From assembly GCA_905233385.1 (NCBI GenBank), contig CAJOEH010000008.1, positions 49,189-113,188 of the forward strand: 64,000 bases of DNA, in the 5' to 3' direction. The position numbers and the translations under genes were made by a program. The notes below the pieces were generated by a model. The model worked only from the letters and a program-made list of their open reading frames with translations, was not told where the DNA came from and did not search any database. Shown here piece after piece: positions 15,372 through 23,497 of this stretch (position 1 is the stretch's first letter; each line of letters starts with the position of its first letter). The DNA is from an uncultured Oscillospiraceae bacterium (GTDB lineage Bacteria; Bacillota; Clostridia; Oscillospirales; Oscillospiraceae).

Positions 15372-15753
15372 CCTTATCCGCCTCCAGTCCCTTCAGAAGG
15401 GCGTACAGTTCGTCGATCTCCTCCTGTGAGAGCGACTGCTTGCGCGTCATCGCGCTGACCATCAGGTGCAGGCTGCCCTTGTAGACCCTGCCGAGAAAAT
15501 CCTCCGTCTCCTGCAGGGCTGCGTCTTCGCGGAGGATCAGCGGGCGAAAGGCCTTCTTCCCCTCCGCCGCGTCGCCGGACACCGCGCCCTTCGCCTCTAA
15601 ACGGCTCAAAAGCGTCAGTGTGGTCGAGCGGCTCCAGCCGCATTTTTCGCGCATCTTTTCCGTCACTTCCCTGCCGGTCAGCGGCGCGTGCTCCCACAGG
15701 CACTCCATCACGTCCCATTCCGCCGCCGTCAGGTTCGCGTTCTGCTGGCTCAT
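15364..15753 (-). CDS. BlaI/MecI-family repressor
   Basis: 129 residues: a winged helix (LTAAEWDVMECLWE, then TGREVTEKM and GWSRSTTLTLLSRLEAKG) and a C-terminal dimer helix pair. The family binds TACA-N2-TGTA operators and is removed by its M56 partner, which is encoded next with an 8-base overlap. Both operators are visible in its own promoter (15776-15817). No beta-lactamase gene lies nearby, so the regulon beyond this pair is unknown. Confidence 0.92.
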   Translation of the reverse strand: MSQQNANLTAAEWDVMECLWEHAPLTGREVTEKMREKCGWSRSTTLTLLSRLEAKGAVSGDAAEGKKAFRPLILREDAALQETEDFLGRVYKGSLHLMVSAMTRKQSLSQEEIDELYALLKGLEADKDA

Positions 15754-15775
15754 AGTCCCGTCCCCTTTCGTTGTC

Positions 15776-15819
15776 TACATCTGTAATCACATCATAACAC
15801 AGCAGTCTACAGTTGTCAA
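15776..15819 (-). promoter_or_regulatory. blaI-like promoter with two BlaI operators
   Basis: Minus strand TTGACA (15814-15819), 17-base spacer, TATGAT (15791-15796). A perfect TACATCTGTA (15776-15785) lies between the -10 and the gene, and a near match TACAGTTGTC (15808-15817) overlaps the -35 box. This is the layout expected for autoregulation. Confidence 0.85.
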
Positions 15820-15837
15820 CAGCATTTTGAAAAATAC

Positions 15838-15866
15838 TTGCAATTCTGTCGGAATCGCGGTAAAAT
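15838..15866 (+). promoter_or_regulatory. Promoter of the DUF1963-like gene
   Basis: TTGCAA (15838-15843), 17-base spacer, TAAAAT (15861-15866), 30 bases before the start codon. It is divergent from and close to the BlaI operators, so BlaI binding might also affect it. Confidence 0.6.
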
Positions 15867-15896
15867 CGAAGCAGAAAACGACAGGAGGTACCGCAT

Positions 15897-16661
15897 ATGG
15901 AAGAACAAAAATTAGACGCAAAAATAGAAAAAGCCCTGCCCGCATGGTGCAAGAAAACGGAAATGAAGACCGTGCGCTTTGAGACCACGCTGGACAAGGT
16001 CAGCAAGAGCCGCTTCGGCGGCAGTTTGGGCGAGGCGCCGCTCGACGAGAACGGCAAGCCGCTGCGCCTGCTCGCCGCGATCTTCTGCAGCGAGATCAAG
16101 GGCGTGCCGGACTTCCCGGAAAAGGGCGTGCTGCGCTTCTACGTGCAGGAAGAGCCGATCTACGGCATGGATTATCAGCAGCCGTGCGAGCAGAAGAACT
16201 GGCGCGTGCTCTACGACCCCGAGGAGCCGGACGACATCCCGGAAACGATGAAAGAGGAGATCACGGAGTTCGCGGTCAAGGGCTGTTTCTGCCTCCGGCC
16301 TGCGGAAAGCAGCGAGCCGCTCGCGCCGCCCGATTACCGCTTCATGGAGTCCTTCCGCTGCTTCATGCTGCTCTACGGCAGGCTCAAGGCGATCGACTGG
16401 GACGAGTACGATATCATCAAAAACCGCTATCGCCTGCGCGGCAACAAGATCGGCGGCTATATGTGGAGCACGCAGGACGACCCGCGCATGAAGGAGGTCT
16501 ATCAGAAGTATGATACGATCCTGCTGCAGGTCGACTCGAATTACCGCGGCGACTGCCAGATCAGCTTCGGCGACGACGGCGTCTGCGTGTTCCTGATCCC
16601 GCAGGAAAAGCTCAAGGCCCGCGACTTCTCCGACGTCATGTTCTGGTGGGACTGCTATTGA
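15897..16661 (+). CDS. DUF1963 / YwqG-like protein
   Basis: 254 residues. The order of motifs fits the YwqG family: SRFGGSLGEAPLDENGKPL (residues 37-56), a hydrophobic AAIFCSEI strand, GVLRFYVQ, then GGYMWSTQDDPR, LLQVDS, FGDDGVCVFLIP and a terminal FSDVMFWWDCY. The family has no established biochemical role; it is often found near toxins or as a stand-alone cytoplasmic protein. AGGAGG lies 7 bases before the ATG. The gene is a single unit between divergent blaI and the convergent capsule locus. Confidence 0.82.
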   Translation: MEEQKLDAKIEKALPAWCKKTEMKTVRFETTLDKVSKSRFGGSLGEAPLDENGKPLRLLAAIFCSEIKGVPDFPEKGVLRFYVQEEPIYGMDYQQPCEQKNWRVLYDPEEPDDIPETMKEEITEFAVKGCFCLRPAESSEPLAPPDYRFMESFRCFMLLYGRLKAIDWDEYDIIKNRYRLRGNKIGGYMWSTQDDPRMKEVYQKYDTILLQVDSNYRGDCQISFGDDGVCVFLIPQEKLKARDFSDVMFWWDCY

Positions 16662-16685
16662 TTATTCTCGCAAAGCCTTTCAGTC

Positions 16686-16812
16686 CTGTCATTCCCGTCT
16701 GACAATGTCAGGCAAGGGAATCTGTCCGTTGCAGACTTGGGAACTGCATCGTAATACGAGAAAGCGTCCGACCTCGATACGCACGGATCGCCCGACAAGC
16801 GGGCAATGACAG
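16686..16812. repeat. Intergenic element bounded by inverted CTGTCATT motifs
   Basis: CTGTCATTCCCG (16686-16697) recurs in inverted form at 16800-16812 with one extra base. The 100 bases between contain further short palindromic blocks. It looks like an intergenic repeat unit, but there is only this copy in the window. Confidence 0.35.
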
Positions 16813-16839
16813 AATTGATAATGCCCAGCAACATAGAAG

Positions 16840-16875
16840 CAGCGATCCGTTTTCCTTTCGGAAAACGGATCGCTG
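16840..16875. terminator. Bidirectional terminator between DUF1963 gene and capsule locus
   Basis: A 16-bp perfect stem (16840-16855 with 16860-16875) with TTTC loop, T-rich on the plus side. It lies between converging genes and just 14 bases past the NodB gene's end. Confidence 0.7.
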
Positions 16876-16889
16876 TTTCATTATTCAGG

Positions 16890-18494
16890 TCAAACGATCG
16901 ACGGGACGGTATCCGGTCTGGCCTTGTCCCAGATCTCGTCGACGTCGAACAGGTCGTCGAGCAGGTCCGGGCCCCAGAACATGCGGTAGCCGTCGATGTT
17001 CCGGCGTCCCTGCCGGACGTAGTCGTCGCGGATCTGCACCCAGTACGGCGTAGAGCCGTCCACGTTGCAGAAGAAGCGGTAGCCCGCCTGATACATCGCC
17101 TCGTACTTCGCGCCCTCGTAGGCTTCGATGCCCGCGATGTCGCTGCCGTACGGATAGATGAAGATGTCGCTGTCGCCGACGATCGGCTGCACCTGATCCT
17201 CCCACTTCTGCACGTCCGCGTAGATGTCCTCCGCGCTGTTATAGCCGTAGCCGAAATGCGCGTAGCTGTGGCAGGCGATCTCCCAGCCGTGATCCTTCAG
17301 GCACTGCGTCACGTCCTTCGCCGCCTGCACTTCCTCGTTGTAGGCGTCCTCGCCGAGGATGTCCCTCCACTTCGGATGCGTCTTGTAGCCGAACACGCCC
17401 TCGTAGCCGGTCAGCGCGAGGATGCCTCTGGCGCCGTGGTAGGAGAAGTCCGGATGTTCCTGCACAAAGTGTTCCAGAATCGGCGCGAGATCATAATCGC
17501 CGTACACCGTCTGCCCGTCCGCGGTGATGTACCGGCAGGTCGGGTAGCCGTCCTCGCCGATCACGATGCGGTTGGCGAAGCCGTCGCCCAGCGCGTCCGG
17601 GTAGTGGTCGCCGTCGCCGTCGACCATGTACTCGTAGTAGTTCACGTCGTCCTGCGAGATAACGATCGGCTCCTTGCCGGGCGGCAGATAAATATCGCCC
17701 TGCTTGAAGACGTCCTTGCCGTTCTCGTCCTTCTCGACCTTGACGATGTCATGGATGCGCACCAGTACGAAGTTGCGCTTGTAGAGCTCTTCCAGGACGC
17801 GGTTGAACTCGGTCACAGTCGCCATGTACTGGTTGTAGCCGTTCTGCTCGTTGTCGCCGTCGAAGGCGCGGTCGGTGTCCACGATCAGGCTGTGGAAGAA
17901 GATGTGCGTGATCTGCGTGGTGTCCTCATAGCGCACTAACTTCGCCTTTTCGGCAAGATAGCGGTCGTTGGCGGCGGAAAGCTCCGGCTGCTGCTGCCAG
18001 TCCTCGCCGAACTCCTGCAGGATGGCGATCGCCGCGTCGTAGTCATAGCCCGCCGCGACGAAATCGGCCCGCGGCAGGATGTCCGCGATCTTTTCCTCCG
18101 GCGACAGGGTCTCCTCCGGCACTTCGGAAGCTTCCGTCGCGTCGACCGGCAAAGCCGGATCGTCCGAGCCGCCGACCGCGTGGACGATCAGGGCGATCAC
18201 TCCGATCAGGATCGCAAGGAGCAGGATCCCGCAGCCGATGACGATCGCCCAGCCGCGCCAGTTGACGCGGCTCTTCTTCTTTTTTCTGTTCGCGCTCGCG
18301 GAAGTCTGCCGCTGCGGACGTTCGCGCTGCGCGGGCGCAGACCGGTAGACCGGCTGCACGGGCTGCTGGGGGATGACGCGCTCCGGCTGCCGCGGCTGCT
18401 CCGTCTGCTGTTCGCGTTCGTAGCGCTGCTGCAGGACCTTCTCCACGTCCCATTCTTCATCAAAATCAAAGGCTTTTCGTTTTTCGTTGTCCAT
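16890..18494 (-). CDS. Membrane-anchored polysaccharide deacetylase-like protein (NodB fold)
   Basis: 534 residues: an acidic/Gln-rich cytoplasmic tail, a Lys/Arg cluster (70-77), one membrane helix (82-106), an acidic linker and an extracellular catalytic region. IVISQDDVNYYEY carries the paired aspartates of the first NodB motif. ACHSYAHFGYG carries the two histidines of the metal site. About 120 residues separate these motifs, longer than in short deacetylases. Family enzymes remove N-acetyl groups from polysaccharides. As the last gene of the capsule transcript it may modify the exported polymer; this is inference. Confidence 0.78.
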   Translation of the reverse strand: MDNEKRKAFDFDEEWDVEKVLQQRYEREQQTEQPRQPERVIPQQPVQPVYRSAPAQRERPQRQTSASANRKKKKSRVNWRGWAIVIGCGILLLAILIGVIALIVHAVGGSDDPALPVDATEASEVPEETLSPEEKIADILPRADFVAAGYDYDAAIAILQEFGEDWQQQPELSAANDRYLAEKAKLVRYEDTTQITHIFFHSLIVDTDRAFDGDNEQNGYNQYMATVTEFNRVLEELYKRNFVLVRIHDIVKVEKDENGKDVFKQGDIYLPPGKEPIVISQDDVNYYEYMVDGDGDHYPDALGDGFANRIVIGEDGYPTCRYITADGQTVYGDYDLAPILEHFVQEHPDFSYHGARGILALTGYEGVFGYKTHPKWRDILGEDAYNEEVQAAKDVTQCLKDHGWEIACHSYAHFGYGYNSAEDIYADVQKWEDQVQPIVGDSDIFIYPYGSDIAGIEAYEGAKYEAMYQAGYRFFCNVDGSTPYWVQIRDDYVRQGRRNIDGYRMFWGPDLLDDLFDVDEIWDKARPDTVPSIV

Positions 18495-18535
18495 TTTCTA
18501 TGATCTCCGATTTCTCTTGATTGCCTTTGTGAAAC

Positions 18536-20011
18536 TCAGTCGATATCTCTGACGATCTCCTCCGGCGGCTGATCCAGAACTTCCGGATTGCGCAGGAGCT
18601 TGTGGAAGTATTTCATCGCGGTCGCATAGTAGAAACCGTCGACCGTTCTCTCGTCGCAGTTCATCACGTAGTCCACGTAGCGCCGGACGACCACGTTGCC
18701 GTCCGCGTCAAATTCCTGCTTGCGGTACTTTCTGCCGACGGCGATAAAGACGGGCAGGTTTCCGAAATCATACAGGTGGTGCAGGATGGGCGGGATGCCC
18801 AGCGAACCCATGGAGGTGAAGATCACGGAGGCGTGGAAGGGGCTGACCTCCAGCAGGAACTTCGGGATCTTGCCGAAATAGTCCATGACCTTCAGCACCC
18901 AGACCACGAATTTCAGCAGCAGGCCGGGCAGGCTCGCCAGCGCGCCGGCGACCGCGTCAAAACTGCTGTCCAGCGGCGTGCTCTTGACTTCCTCGTAGAC
19001 CTTGTTGAACTTCTCGTAGAGCTGCTCGATCGTGTCCGTCTGCGTCAGATGGAGCTTGATCATCGTCTCTTCCCCGTCCGTGCTCATATCCTTTTTCATC
19101 GCCATCGTGAACTGGATGTCCTCGTCGCGCTGATAGACGCGCTGGCCGGAAAGGAAACGGTTGCAGCCGGGATACTTCGCGATACTGCGCACGTAGGCGG
19201 CAAGGATGACGTGGAAGATACCGAAGTTTTCCATACCCTCGGCGCGCTTTTTGTGGATGTAACGCTCGACGTTGGTGATCTCGATCTTGCCGTTGATCGA
19301 GTTGGACGCGCCGTTGCGGTTCGGCATGATGTAGTTCGCCACGACGTTCATGCCGTCGATCGTGCGCACTCTGCGGCCGTCGCTGCGGTCGCCCCAGGTC
19401 GGATGGTACTTGCCGTCCGTGAAGCGGTGCATGGCAAGCGCGGCGACAAACAGCGCGCCGGTCAGCAGGACGTTGGCAAGCTTATCGAAAAGGTCGAAGT
19501 TCTCGACGCCCTTGGTGCAGGCGTTGATGAAATCATAGGTCAGCACCGCAAACGGCAGCAGGGTGACGATCTGCAGGAACAGCAGGCGCTTGGAGCGCCC
19601 CGTCATAAAGAAGCGGTAGATGAAATAGAACGCGAGATAGATGATCCAGCACGCGATCACGTAGCGCATATAGCCGAACAGCGCGTAGCCGCCGCCCAGG
19701 GCGTTCGCTGCGGCGGGATCCGCTTTCAGGCGCAGATGCCAGTCCAGCGCGACCTGCCCGAAATAGACGCACGCCCAGAATACGGGCTTGGTCGAGCGGT
19801 ACAACGTCTTCGGGCCGCGAACGGCTACGATAAAGGCGAAACCGAGCGCGACAAGGATCGGCAGGATCTTCTGAAAAGAGAAGTTTACCGCGGAAAGCTT
19901 CGGTCCGAAGCTGGCAGACAGGATCAGCAGTACGGCGGCGCCGACCGACATTGCGACGGCAAGCCACGTCAGGGGATTCTTTCTGCTGACATAGTAACGA
20001 ATGATCTTCAT
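18536..20011 (-). CDS. Membrane protein with acyltransferase-fold (CAT/E2-like) C-terminal domain lacking the catalytic His
   Basis: 491 residues. About six membrane helices fill residues 13-210. From about 220 a soluble domain follows with the chloramphenicol acetyltransferase/dihydrolipoamide acyltransferase fold, shared in order and motifs with the soluble protein at 47943-48818 (IMPNRNGASNSI near the front; SPFHASVIFTSMGSLG; CDERTVDGFYYA at the end). The enzyme family's HxxxDG or DHRxxDG motif here reads DERTVDG (453-459), so Glu454 stands where the catalytic His belongs. It may bind an acyl or nucleotide partner without classic catalysis. It sits in the capsule operon before the NodB gene. 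Confidence 0.75.
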   Translation of the reverse strand: MKIIRYYVSRKNPLTWLAVAMSVGAAVLLILSASFGPKLSAVNFSFQKILPILVALGFAFIVAVRGPKTLYRSTKPVFWACVYFGQVALDWHLRLKADPAAANALGGGYALFGYMRYVIACWIIYLAFYFIYRFFMTGRSKRLLFLQIVTLLPFAVLTYDFINACTKGVENFDLFDKLANVLLTGALFVAALAMHRFTDGKYHPTWGDRSDGRRVRTIDGMNVVANYIMPNRNGASNSINGKIEITNVERYIHKKRAEGMENFGIFHVILAAYVRSIAKYPGCNRFLSGQRVYQRDEDIQFTMAMKKDMSTDGEETMIKLHLTQTDTIEQLYEKFNKVYEEVKSTPLDSSFDAVAGALASLPGLLLKFVVWVLKVMDYFGKIPKFLLEVSPFHASVIFTSMGSLGIPPILHHLYDFGNLPVFIAVGRKYRKQEFDADGNVVVRRYVDYVMNCDERTVDGFYYATAMKYFHKLLRNPEVLDQPPEEIVRDID

Positions 20012-20023
20012 GGGCTCTCCTTT

Positions 20024-21178
20024 CTATTGCAGGTGCAGTCGCTGCATGATGCCGGACACCTGAGAAATATACTCTTCGTCGACACTCTGCATGATTTGTT
20101 GCGTCTTCTTGCTCTTCTTGTCCTCTTTGAGCAAGATTCGCAGCATCCTTGCAATCCACGCGACCGGCAGGAACACCGGGCAGCGAAGCAGGCGCGGATA
20201 CATTGGGCGCATGATGCGCAGAGGCGGGAAAATATGGCTCAGAAGCACACGCAATTTCAAACCGCGCAACGATGCTACTTGGCGGAATTGATTTGCCTTG
20301 ATGGTAATTACCGAGCCGTATACGCCGGACCGGATCAGGTACTCCGTCAGTTCCTCATCCTGTTCGGTGAGGTTCCCTTCCTCGAACCATTTGTTCAGAA
20401 GCTCGCGCATCTGTTTGGTAAAGTACAGCAGATCCAGTTCCTCAAGCTTCTTCTCCGCCGCCGCAAAATCGCACAGATCGCCCGCTTCGCGCTCGTAGAC
20501 GTAGAGGTCGAGCAGCGGCCGCAGACCGCAGCCGTAGCGGGTAAAGTGCTTCACCAGATGGGCGATCATGTAGAGATAGAAGTCCTCTTCCGTCAGGAAG
20601 CACTCCGAGGAGCCGTCCTCCGACGGGATCACCCGATCCCATACGGCGTCGAAATAGCCGTGGAACGAAAGCCTGTCGTCGAACAGGTGCCTGTGCATTT
20701 CAACGGTCACGAGCGGCGGCAGCGCAAAATTCAGCGTCGTTTCGCCGTCCTTCTCGTATTCATACCCCAACGACTGCATGATCGCAAGGATCGTCTCGTC
20801 CGGCGCGTCCGTGAGGACGTCGATATCGCAGCTGCTTCGCAGCTCCGGCGACGGATAGAACGCGCGCAGCCGGCTGCCCTTGAGCAGGACGAAGCGGATC
20901 TTCTTCTCTTTCAGCGCCGAGCAGAGGCGCAGAAGCTCCTGCTCCTGCCGCAGATACTGGAACGTGCACAGCTCCGTGTATTCGCCGAAAGCGAACAATT
21001 CCTCGTCGCTGTAACTCCCGTCCTTCTTCAGGCCGCAGTACACGATATTCGCAAGCGACTGCTTCTTGGCAATCGCCAGCAGTTCCTTCACGTCGGCTTT
21101 TTCCTGCTGCGGAAGGACCTTTTTCCCGTTGAGGCAAAGGTTTATCGCATTGATAAACGCATGATTCGCCTGATTCAC
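20024..21178 (-). CDS. Nucleotidyltransferase-family protein (NTP_transf_5-like)
   Basis: 384 residues from a GTG at 21178 with AGGAG upstream. The core is FVLLKGSRLRAFYPSPEL followed by SSCDIDVL (about residues 96-122), the GS-x-D-x-D pattern of polymerase-beta-type nucleotidyltransferases. Later, VEMHRHLF and a helical region with AHLVKHFTRYGCGLRPLLDL match the uncharacterised group common in capsule loci. It might move a nucleotide or phospho-group onto a sugar or polymer; the substrate is unknown. A second, more divergent member is encoded at 31944-33044. Confidence 0.75.
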   Translation of the reverse strand: MNQANHAFINAINLCLNGKKVLPQQEKADVKELLAIAKKQSLANIVYCGLKKDGSYSDEELFAFGEYTELCTFQYLRQEQELLRLCSALKEKKIRFVLLKGSRLRAFYPSPELRSSCDIDVLTDAPDETILAIMQSLGYEYEKDGETTLNFALPPLVTVEMHRHLFDDRLSFHGYFDAVWDRVIPSEDGSSECFLTEEDFYLYMIAHLVKHFTRYGCGLRPLLDLYVYEREAGDLCDFAAAEKKLEELDLLYFTKQMRELLNKWFEEGNLTEQDEELTEYLIRSGVYGSVITIKANQFRQVASLRGLKLRVLLSHIFPPLRIMRPMYPRLLRCPVFLPVAWIARMLRILLKEDKKSKKTQQIMQSVDEEYISQVSGIMQRLHLQ

Positions 21179-21197
21179 TTTGCCTTCTCCTTCCGTT

Positions 21198-22340
21198 TCA
21201 TTTTTTCCGCCAGACCATGCGGTCGACGATGCCCGTGTAGGACCGGATCAGCTTGACGACCTTCGTCGACACGTTCAGATCGGTATAGTCCGGCACCGGC
21301 ACGCCGATATCGCCGTTCGCGTTCATCTCGACCGCCGTCTGCACCGCCTGGAGCACCTGATCGGTCGAAATGCCGGCAAGGACGAAATTGCCCTTATCCA
21401 TCGCCTCCGGCCGCTCGGTGCTGGTGCGGATGCAGACCGCCGGGAACGGCTTTCCTTCGGAGAGGAAGAAGCTGCTTTCCTCCGGCAGCGTGCCGCTGTC
21501 GGAAACGACGGCGAAGGCGTTCATCTGCAGGTGATTGTAATCGTGGAAGCCGAGCGGCTTGTTCTGCCGCACGCGCGGATCGAAGACGAAATTCCGCTGC
21601 GCGATGAACTTCGCGCTGCGCGGGTGGCAGGAATAGAGGATCGGCAGATCGTAACGCTCCGCCAGCGCGTTGACCGCGTTCATCAGGGAGAAGAAGTTCT
21701 CCTCCGTGTCGATGTTTTCCTCGCGGTGCGCGGAGAGGAGAATATACTTTCCTTTTTCCAGGCCCAGCCGCTCCAGCACGTCCGACGCCTCGATCTTATC
21801 AAGGTTGCTCTTCAGCACTTCCGCCATCGGGGAGCCGGTCACGAAGGTGCGCTCCTTCGCCGTTCCCTCCGCGTTCAGATAGCGGCGGGCGTGCTCGGAG
21901 TAGCAGAGATTCACGTCGGCGATATGGTCGACGATCCTGCGGTTCGTCTCCTCCGGCAGGCACTCGTCGAAACAGCGGTTTCCCGCCTCCATATGGAAGA
22001 TCGGGATATGCAGCCGCTTCGCGGCGATGGCGGACAGGCAGGAATTCGTGTCGCCCAGGATCAGCAGGGCGTCCGGCCGTTCCTTCGCCATCAGCGCATA
22101 GGCCTTCGCGATGATATTGCCGATGGTCTCGCCGAGGTCCTTGCCGACCGCGTCCAGATAAACGTCCGGCGCGCGCAGGCCGAGGTCCTCAAAGAAGACC
22201 TGATTGAGTTCATAATCATAGTTCTGGCCGGTATGCACGAGGCGCTGGTCAAAATAGACGTCGCATTTCTTGATCACCGCGGAAAGGCGGATGATCTCCG
22301 GACGCGTACCGACAATGGTCATCAGTTTCAGTTTTTCCAT
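21198..22340 (-). CDS. capG: UDP-N-acetyl-L-fucosamine synthase (2-epimerase), CapG/FnlC type
   Basis: 380 residues, non-hydrolysing UDP-GlcNAc 2-epimerase fold. TIVGTRPEIIRL, MEAGNRCFDECLPEETNRR and SDSGTLPEES are the conserved blocks. The MEAGNRCFDE version, with adjacent CapF, points to the CapG/FnlC/WbjD subgroup that makes UDP-L-FucNAc rather than to WecB. The ATG at 22340 has GGAGG 6 bases upstream, one base after the CapF stop. The CapE/FnlA dehydratase needed for the first step is not in the window. Confidence 0.85.
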   Translation of the reverse strand: MEKLKLMTIVGTRPEIIRLSAVIKKCDVYFDQRLVHTGQNYDYELNQVFFEDLGLRAPDVYLDAVGKDLGETIGNIIAKAYALMAKERPDALLILGDTNSCLSAIAAKRLHIPIFHMEAGNRCFDECLPEETNRRIVDHIADVNLCYSEHARRYLNAEGTAKERTFVTGSPMAEVLKSNLDKIEASDVLERLGLEKGKYILLSAHREENIDTEENFFSLMNAVNALAERYDLPILYSCHPRSAKFIAQRNFVFDPRVRQNKPLGFHDYNHLQMNAFAVVSDSGTLPEESSFFLSEGKPFPAVCIRTSTERPEAMDKGNFVLAGISTDQVLQAVQTAVEMNANGDIGVPVPDYTDLNVSTKVVKLIRSYTGIVDRMVWRKK

Positions 22341-22341
22341 A

Positions 22342-23484
22342 TCATACCTCCAAGGCATAGGTGTCCGGCTTTTCCGGGTCGAAGCACTCGCTCGCCCACA
22401 TAAAGGTTACCAGATCCGTGTCGCCCAGGTTTTCGATGTTGTGCGTATAGCCGGTCGGGATGTCCACGACCTCCGGCTTGTCGCCGCTGACGTAGTATTC
22501 GATCGTATCGTCACTGTCGATCCTGCGGAAACGGATCACGCCGCTTCCGCTGACGACAAGGAATTTTTCGTTTTTCGTGTGGTGCCAGTGGTTGCCCTTC
22601 ACGATCCCGGGCTTGGAAATATTCACGCTGAACTGCCCGCGGTCCGCCGTGCGGAGGATCTCCGTGAAGCTGCCGCGCGCGTCCGTGTGGCGCTCGAGCG
22701 GATAGGAAAACGCGTCTTCCGGCAGATAGCTGAGATAGGTCGCGTAGAGCTTTCTCGTCAGCGCGTCGCCCATATCCGGCACGCTTCGATCCGCGCGGGA
22801 GGCGCGGAACGAACCGAGCGTCGCGGCCAGTTCTCCGAGCGTGATCCGATGCACGGTCGGCACGAAGCAGACGTCTCCGTCGCGGTGCTCTTCCCCGCGC
22901 AGGGCGGCGACCAGCTCCGTCACGACGTCGTCGATATAGGCAAGCTGCAATTCCTTTTCCGGATCGCTGATGCGGATCGCCAGTCCGTGCGCGATATTGT
23001 GGCAGAAGGTCGCGACGACGGAATTATAGTTCGGTCTGCACCACTTGCCGAACAGATTCGGGAAACGGTAGATCAGCGTTTTCACGCCGGTCCGTTCGCC
23101 GTACTGCCGCACAAGGGTCTCCCCTGCCAGCTTGCTTTTGCCGTAGGGGTTGTCCAGCGCCGCCTGCGTCGAAGAGCTGATCATGACGGGGCAGGCGTTG
23201 CCGCGCTCCTCCAGCTTCTGCAGGAGCGTGCCGGTAAAGCCAAAGTTGCCTTCCATGAATTCCCGTTCCTCCTGCGGGCGGTTGACGCCCGCGAGATGGA
23301 ACACGAAATCGCAGTCGCGGCACCAGCCGTCCAGGAGCTCCGGGGCCGTGTCGATATCATATTCATATACCGTTATATCCGAAGGGAGCCCGAAAGACCT
23401 GTCCTTCCCCGCGGCGACGTTGTGCAGCGTCGCGCAGAGGTTTTTCCCGACGAAGCCCTTCGCTCCGGTCACAAGGATGTTCAT
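22342..23484 (-). CDS. capF: Bifunctional CapF: SDR reductase plus C-terminal cupin
   Basis: 380 residues. The N-terminus MNILVTGAKGFVGKN is an NAD(P)-binding Rossmann loop. From about residue 255 a cupin follows with GNHWHHTKNEKF metal ligands and a GYTHNIEN stretch. In Staphylococcus aureus CapF reduces the 4-keto-6-deoxy-UDP-sugar to UDP-N-acetyl-L-talosamine, with the cupin catalysing the epimerisation at C3. The ATG at 23484 follows the UDP-sugar dehydrogenase stop by 13 bases; the longer upstream open frame overlaps that gene. CapG follows. Confidence 0.88.
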   Translation of the reverse strand: MNILVTGAKGFVGKNLCATLHNVAAGKDRSFGLPSDITVYEYDIDTAPELLDGWCRDCDFVFHLAGVNRPQEEREFMEGNFGFTGTLLQKLEERGNACPVMISSSTQAALDNPYGKSKLAGETLVRQYGERTGVKTLIYRFPNLFGKWCRPNYNSVVATFCHNIAHGLAIRISDPEKELQLAYIDDVVTELVAALRGEEHRDGDVCFVPTVHRITLGELAATLGSFRASRADRSVPDMGDALTRKLYATYLSYLPEDAFSYPLERHTDARGSFTEILRTADRGQFSVNISKPGIVKGNHWHHTKNEKFLVVSGSGVIRFRRIDSDDTIEYYVSGDKPEVVDIPTGYTHNIENLGDTDLVTFMWASECFDPEKPDTYALEV

Positions 23485-23497
23485 ACGTTTCCTTTCT

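Noticed and set aside
18602..21256. 884-codon plus-strand open frame across the capsule locus
   Set aside because: It lies antisense to three well-supported genes, has Arg/Val/His-rich composition typical of a GC-rich shadow frame, and has no ribosome binding site.
21198..22340. WecB (UDP-GlcNAc to UDP-ManNAc)
   Set aside because: The MEAGNRCFDE block and adjacency to CapF favour the CapG/FnlC subgroup, though the fold is the same.
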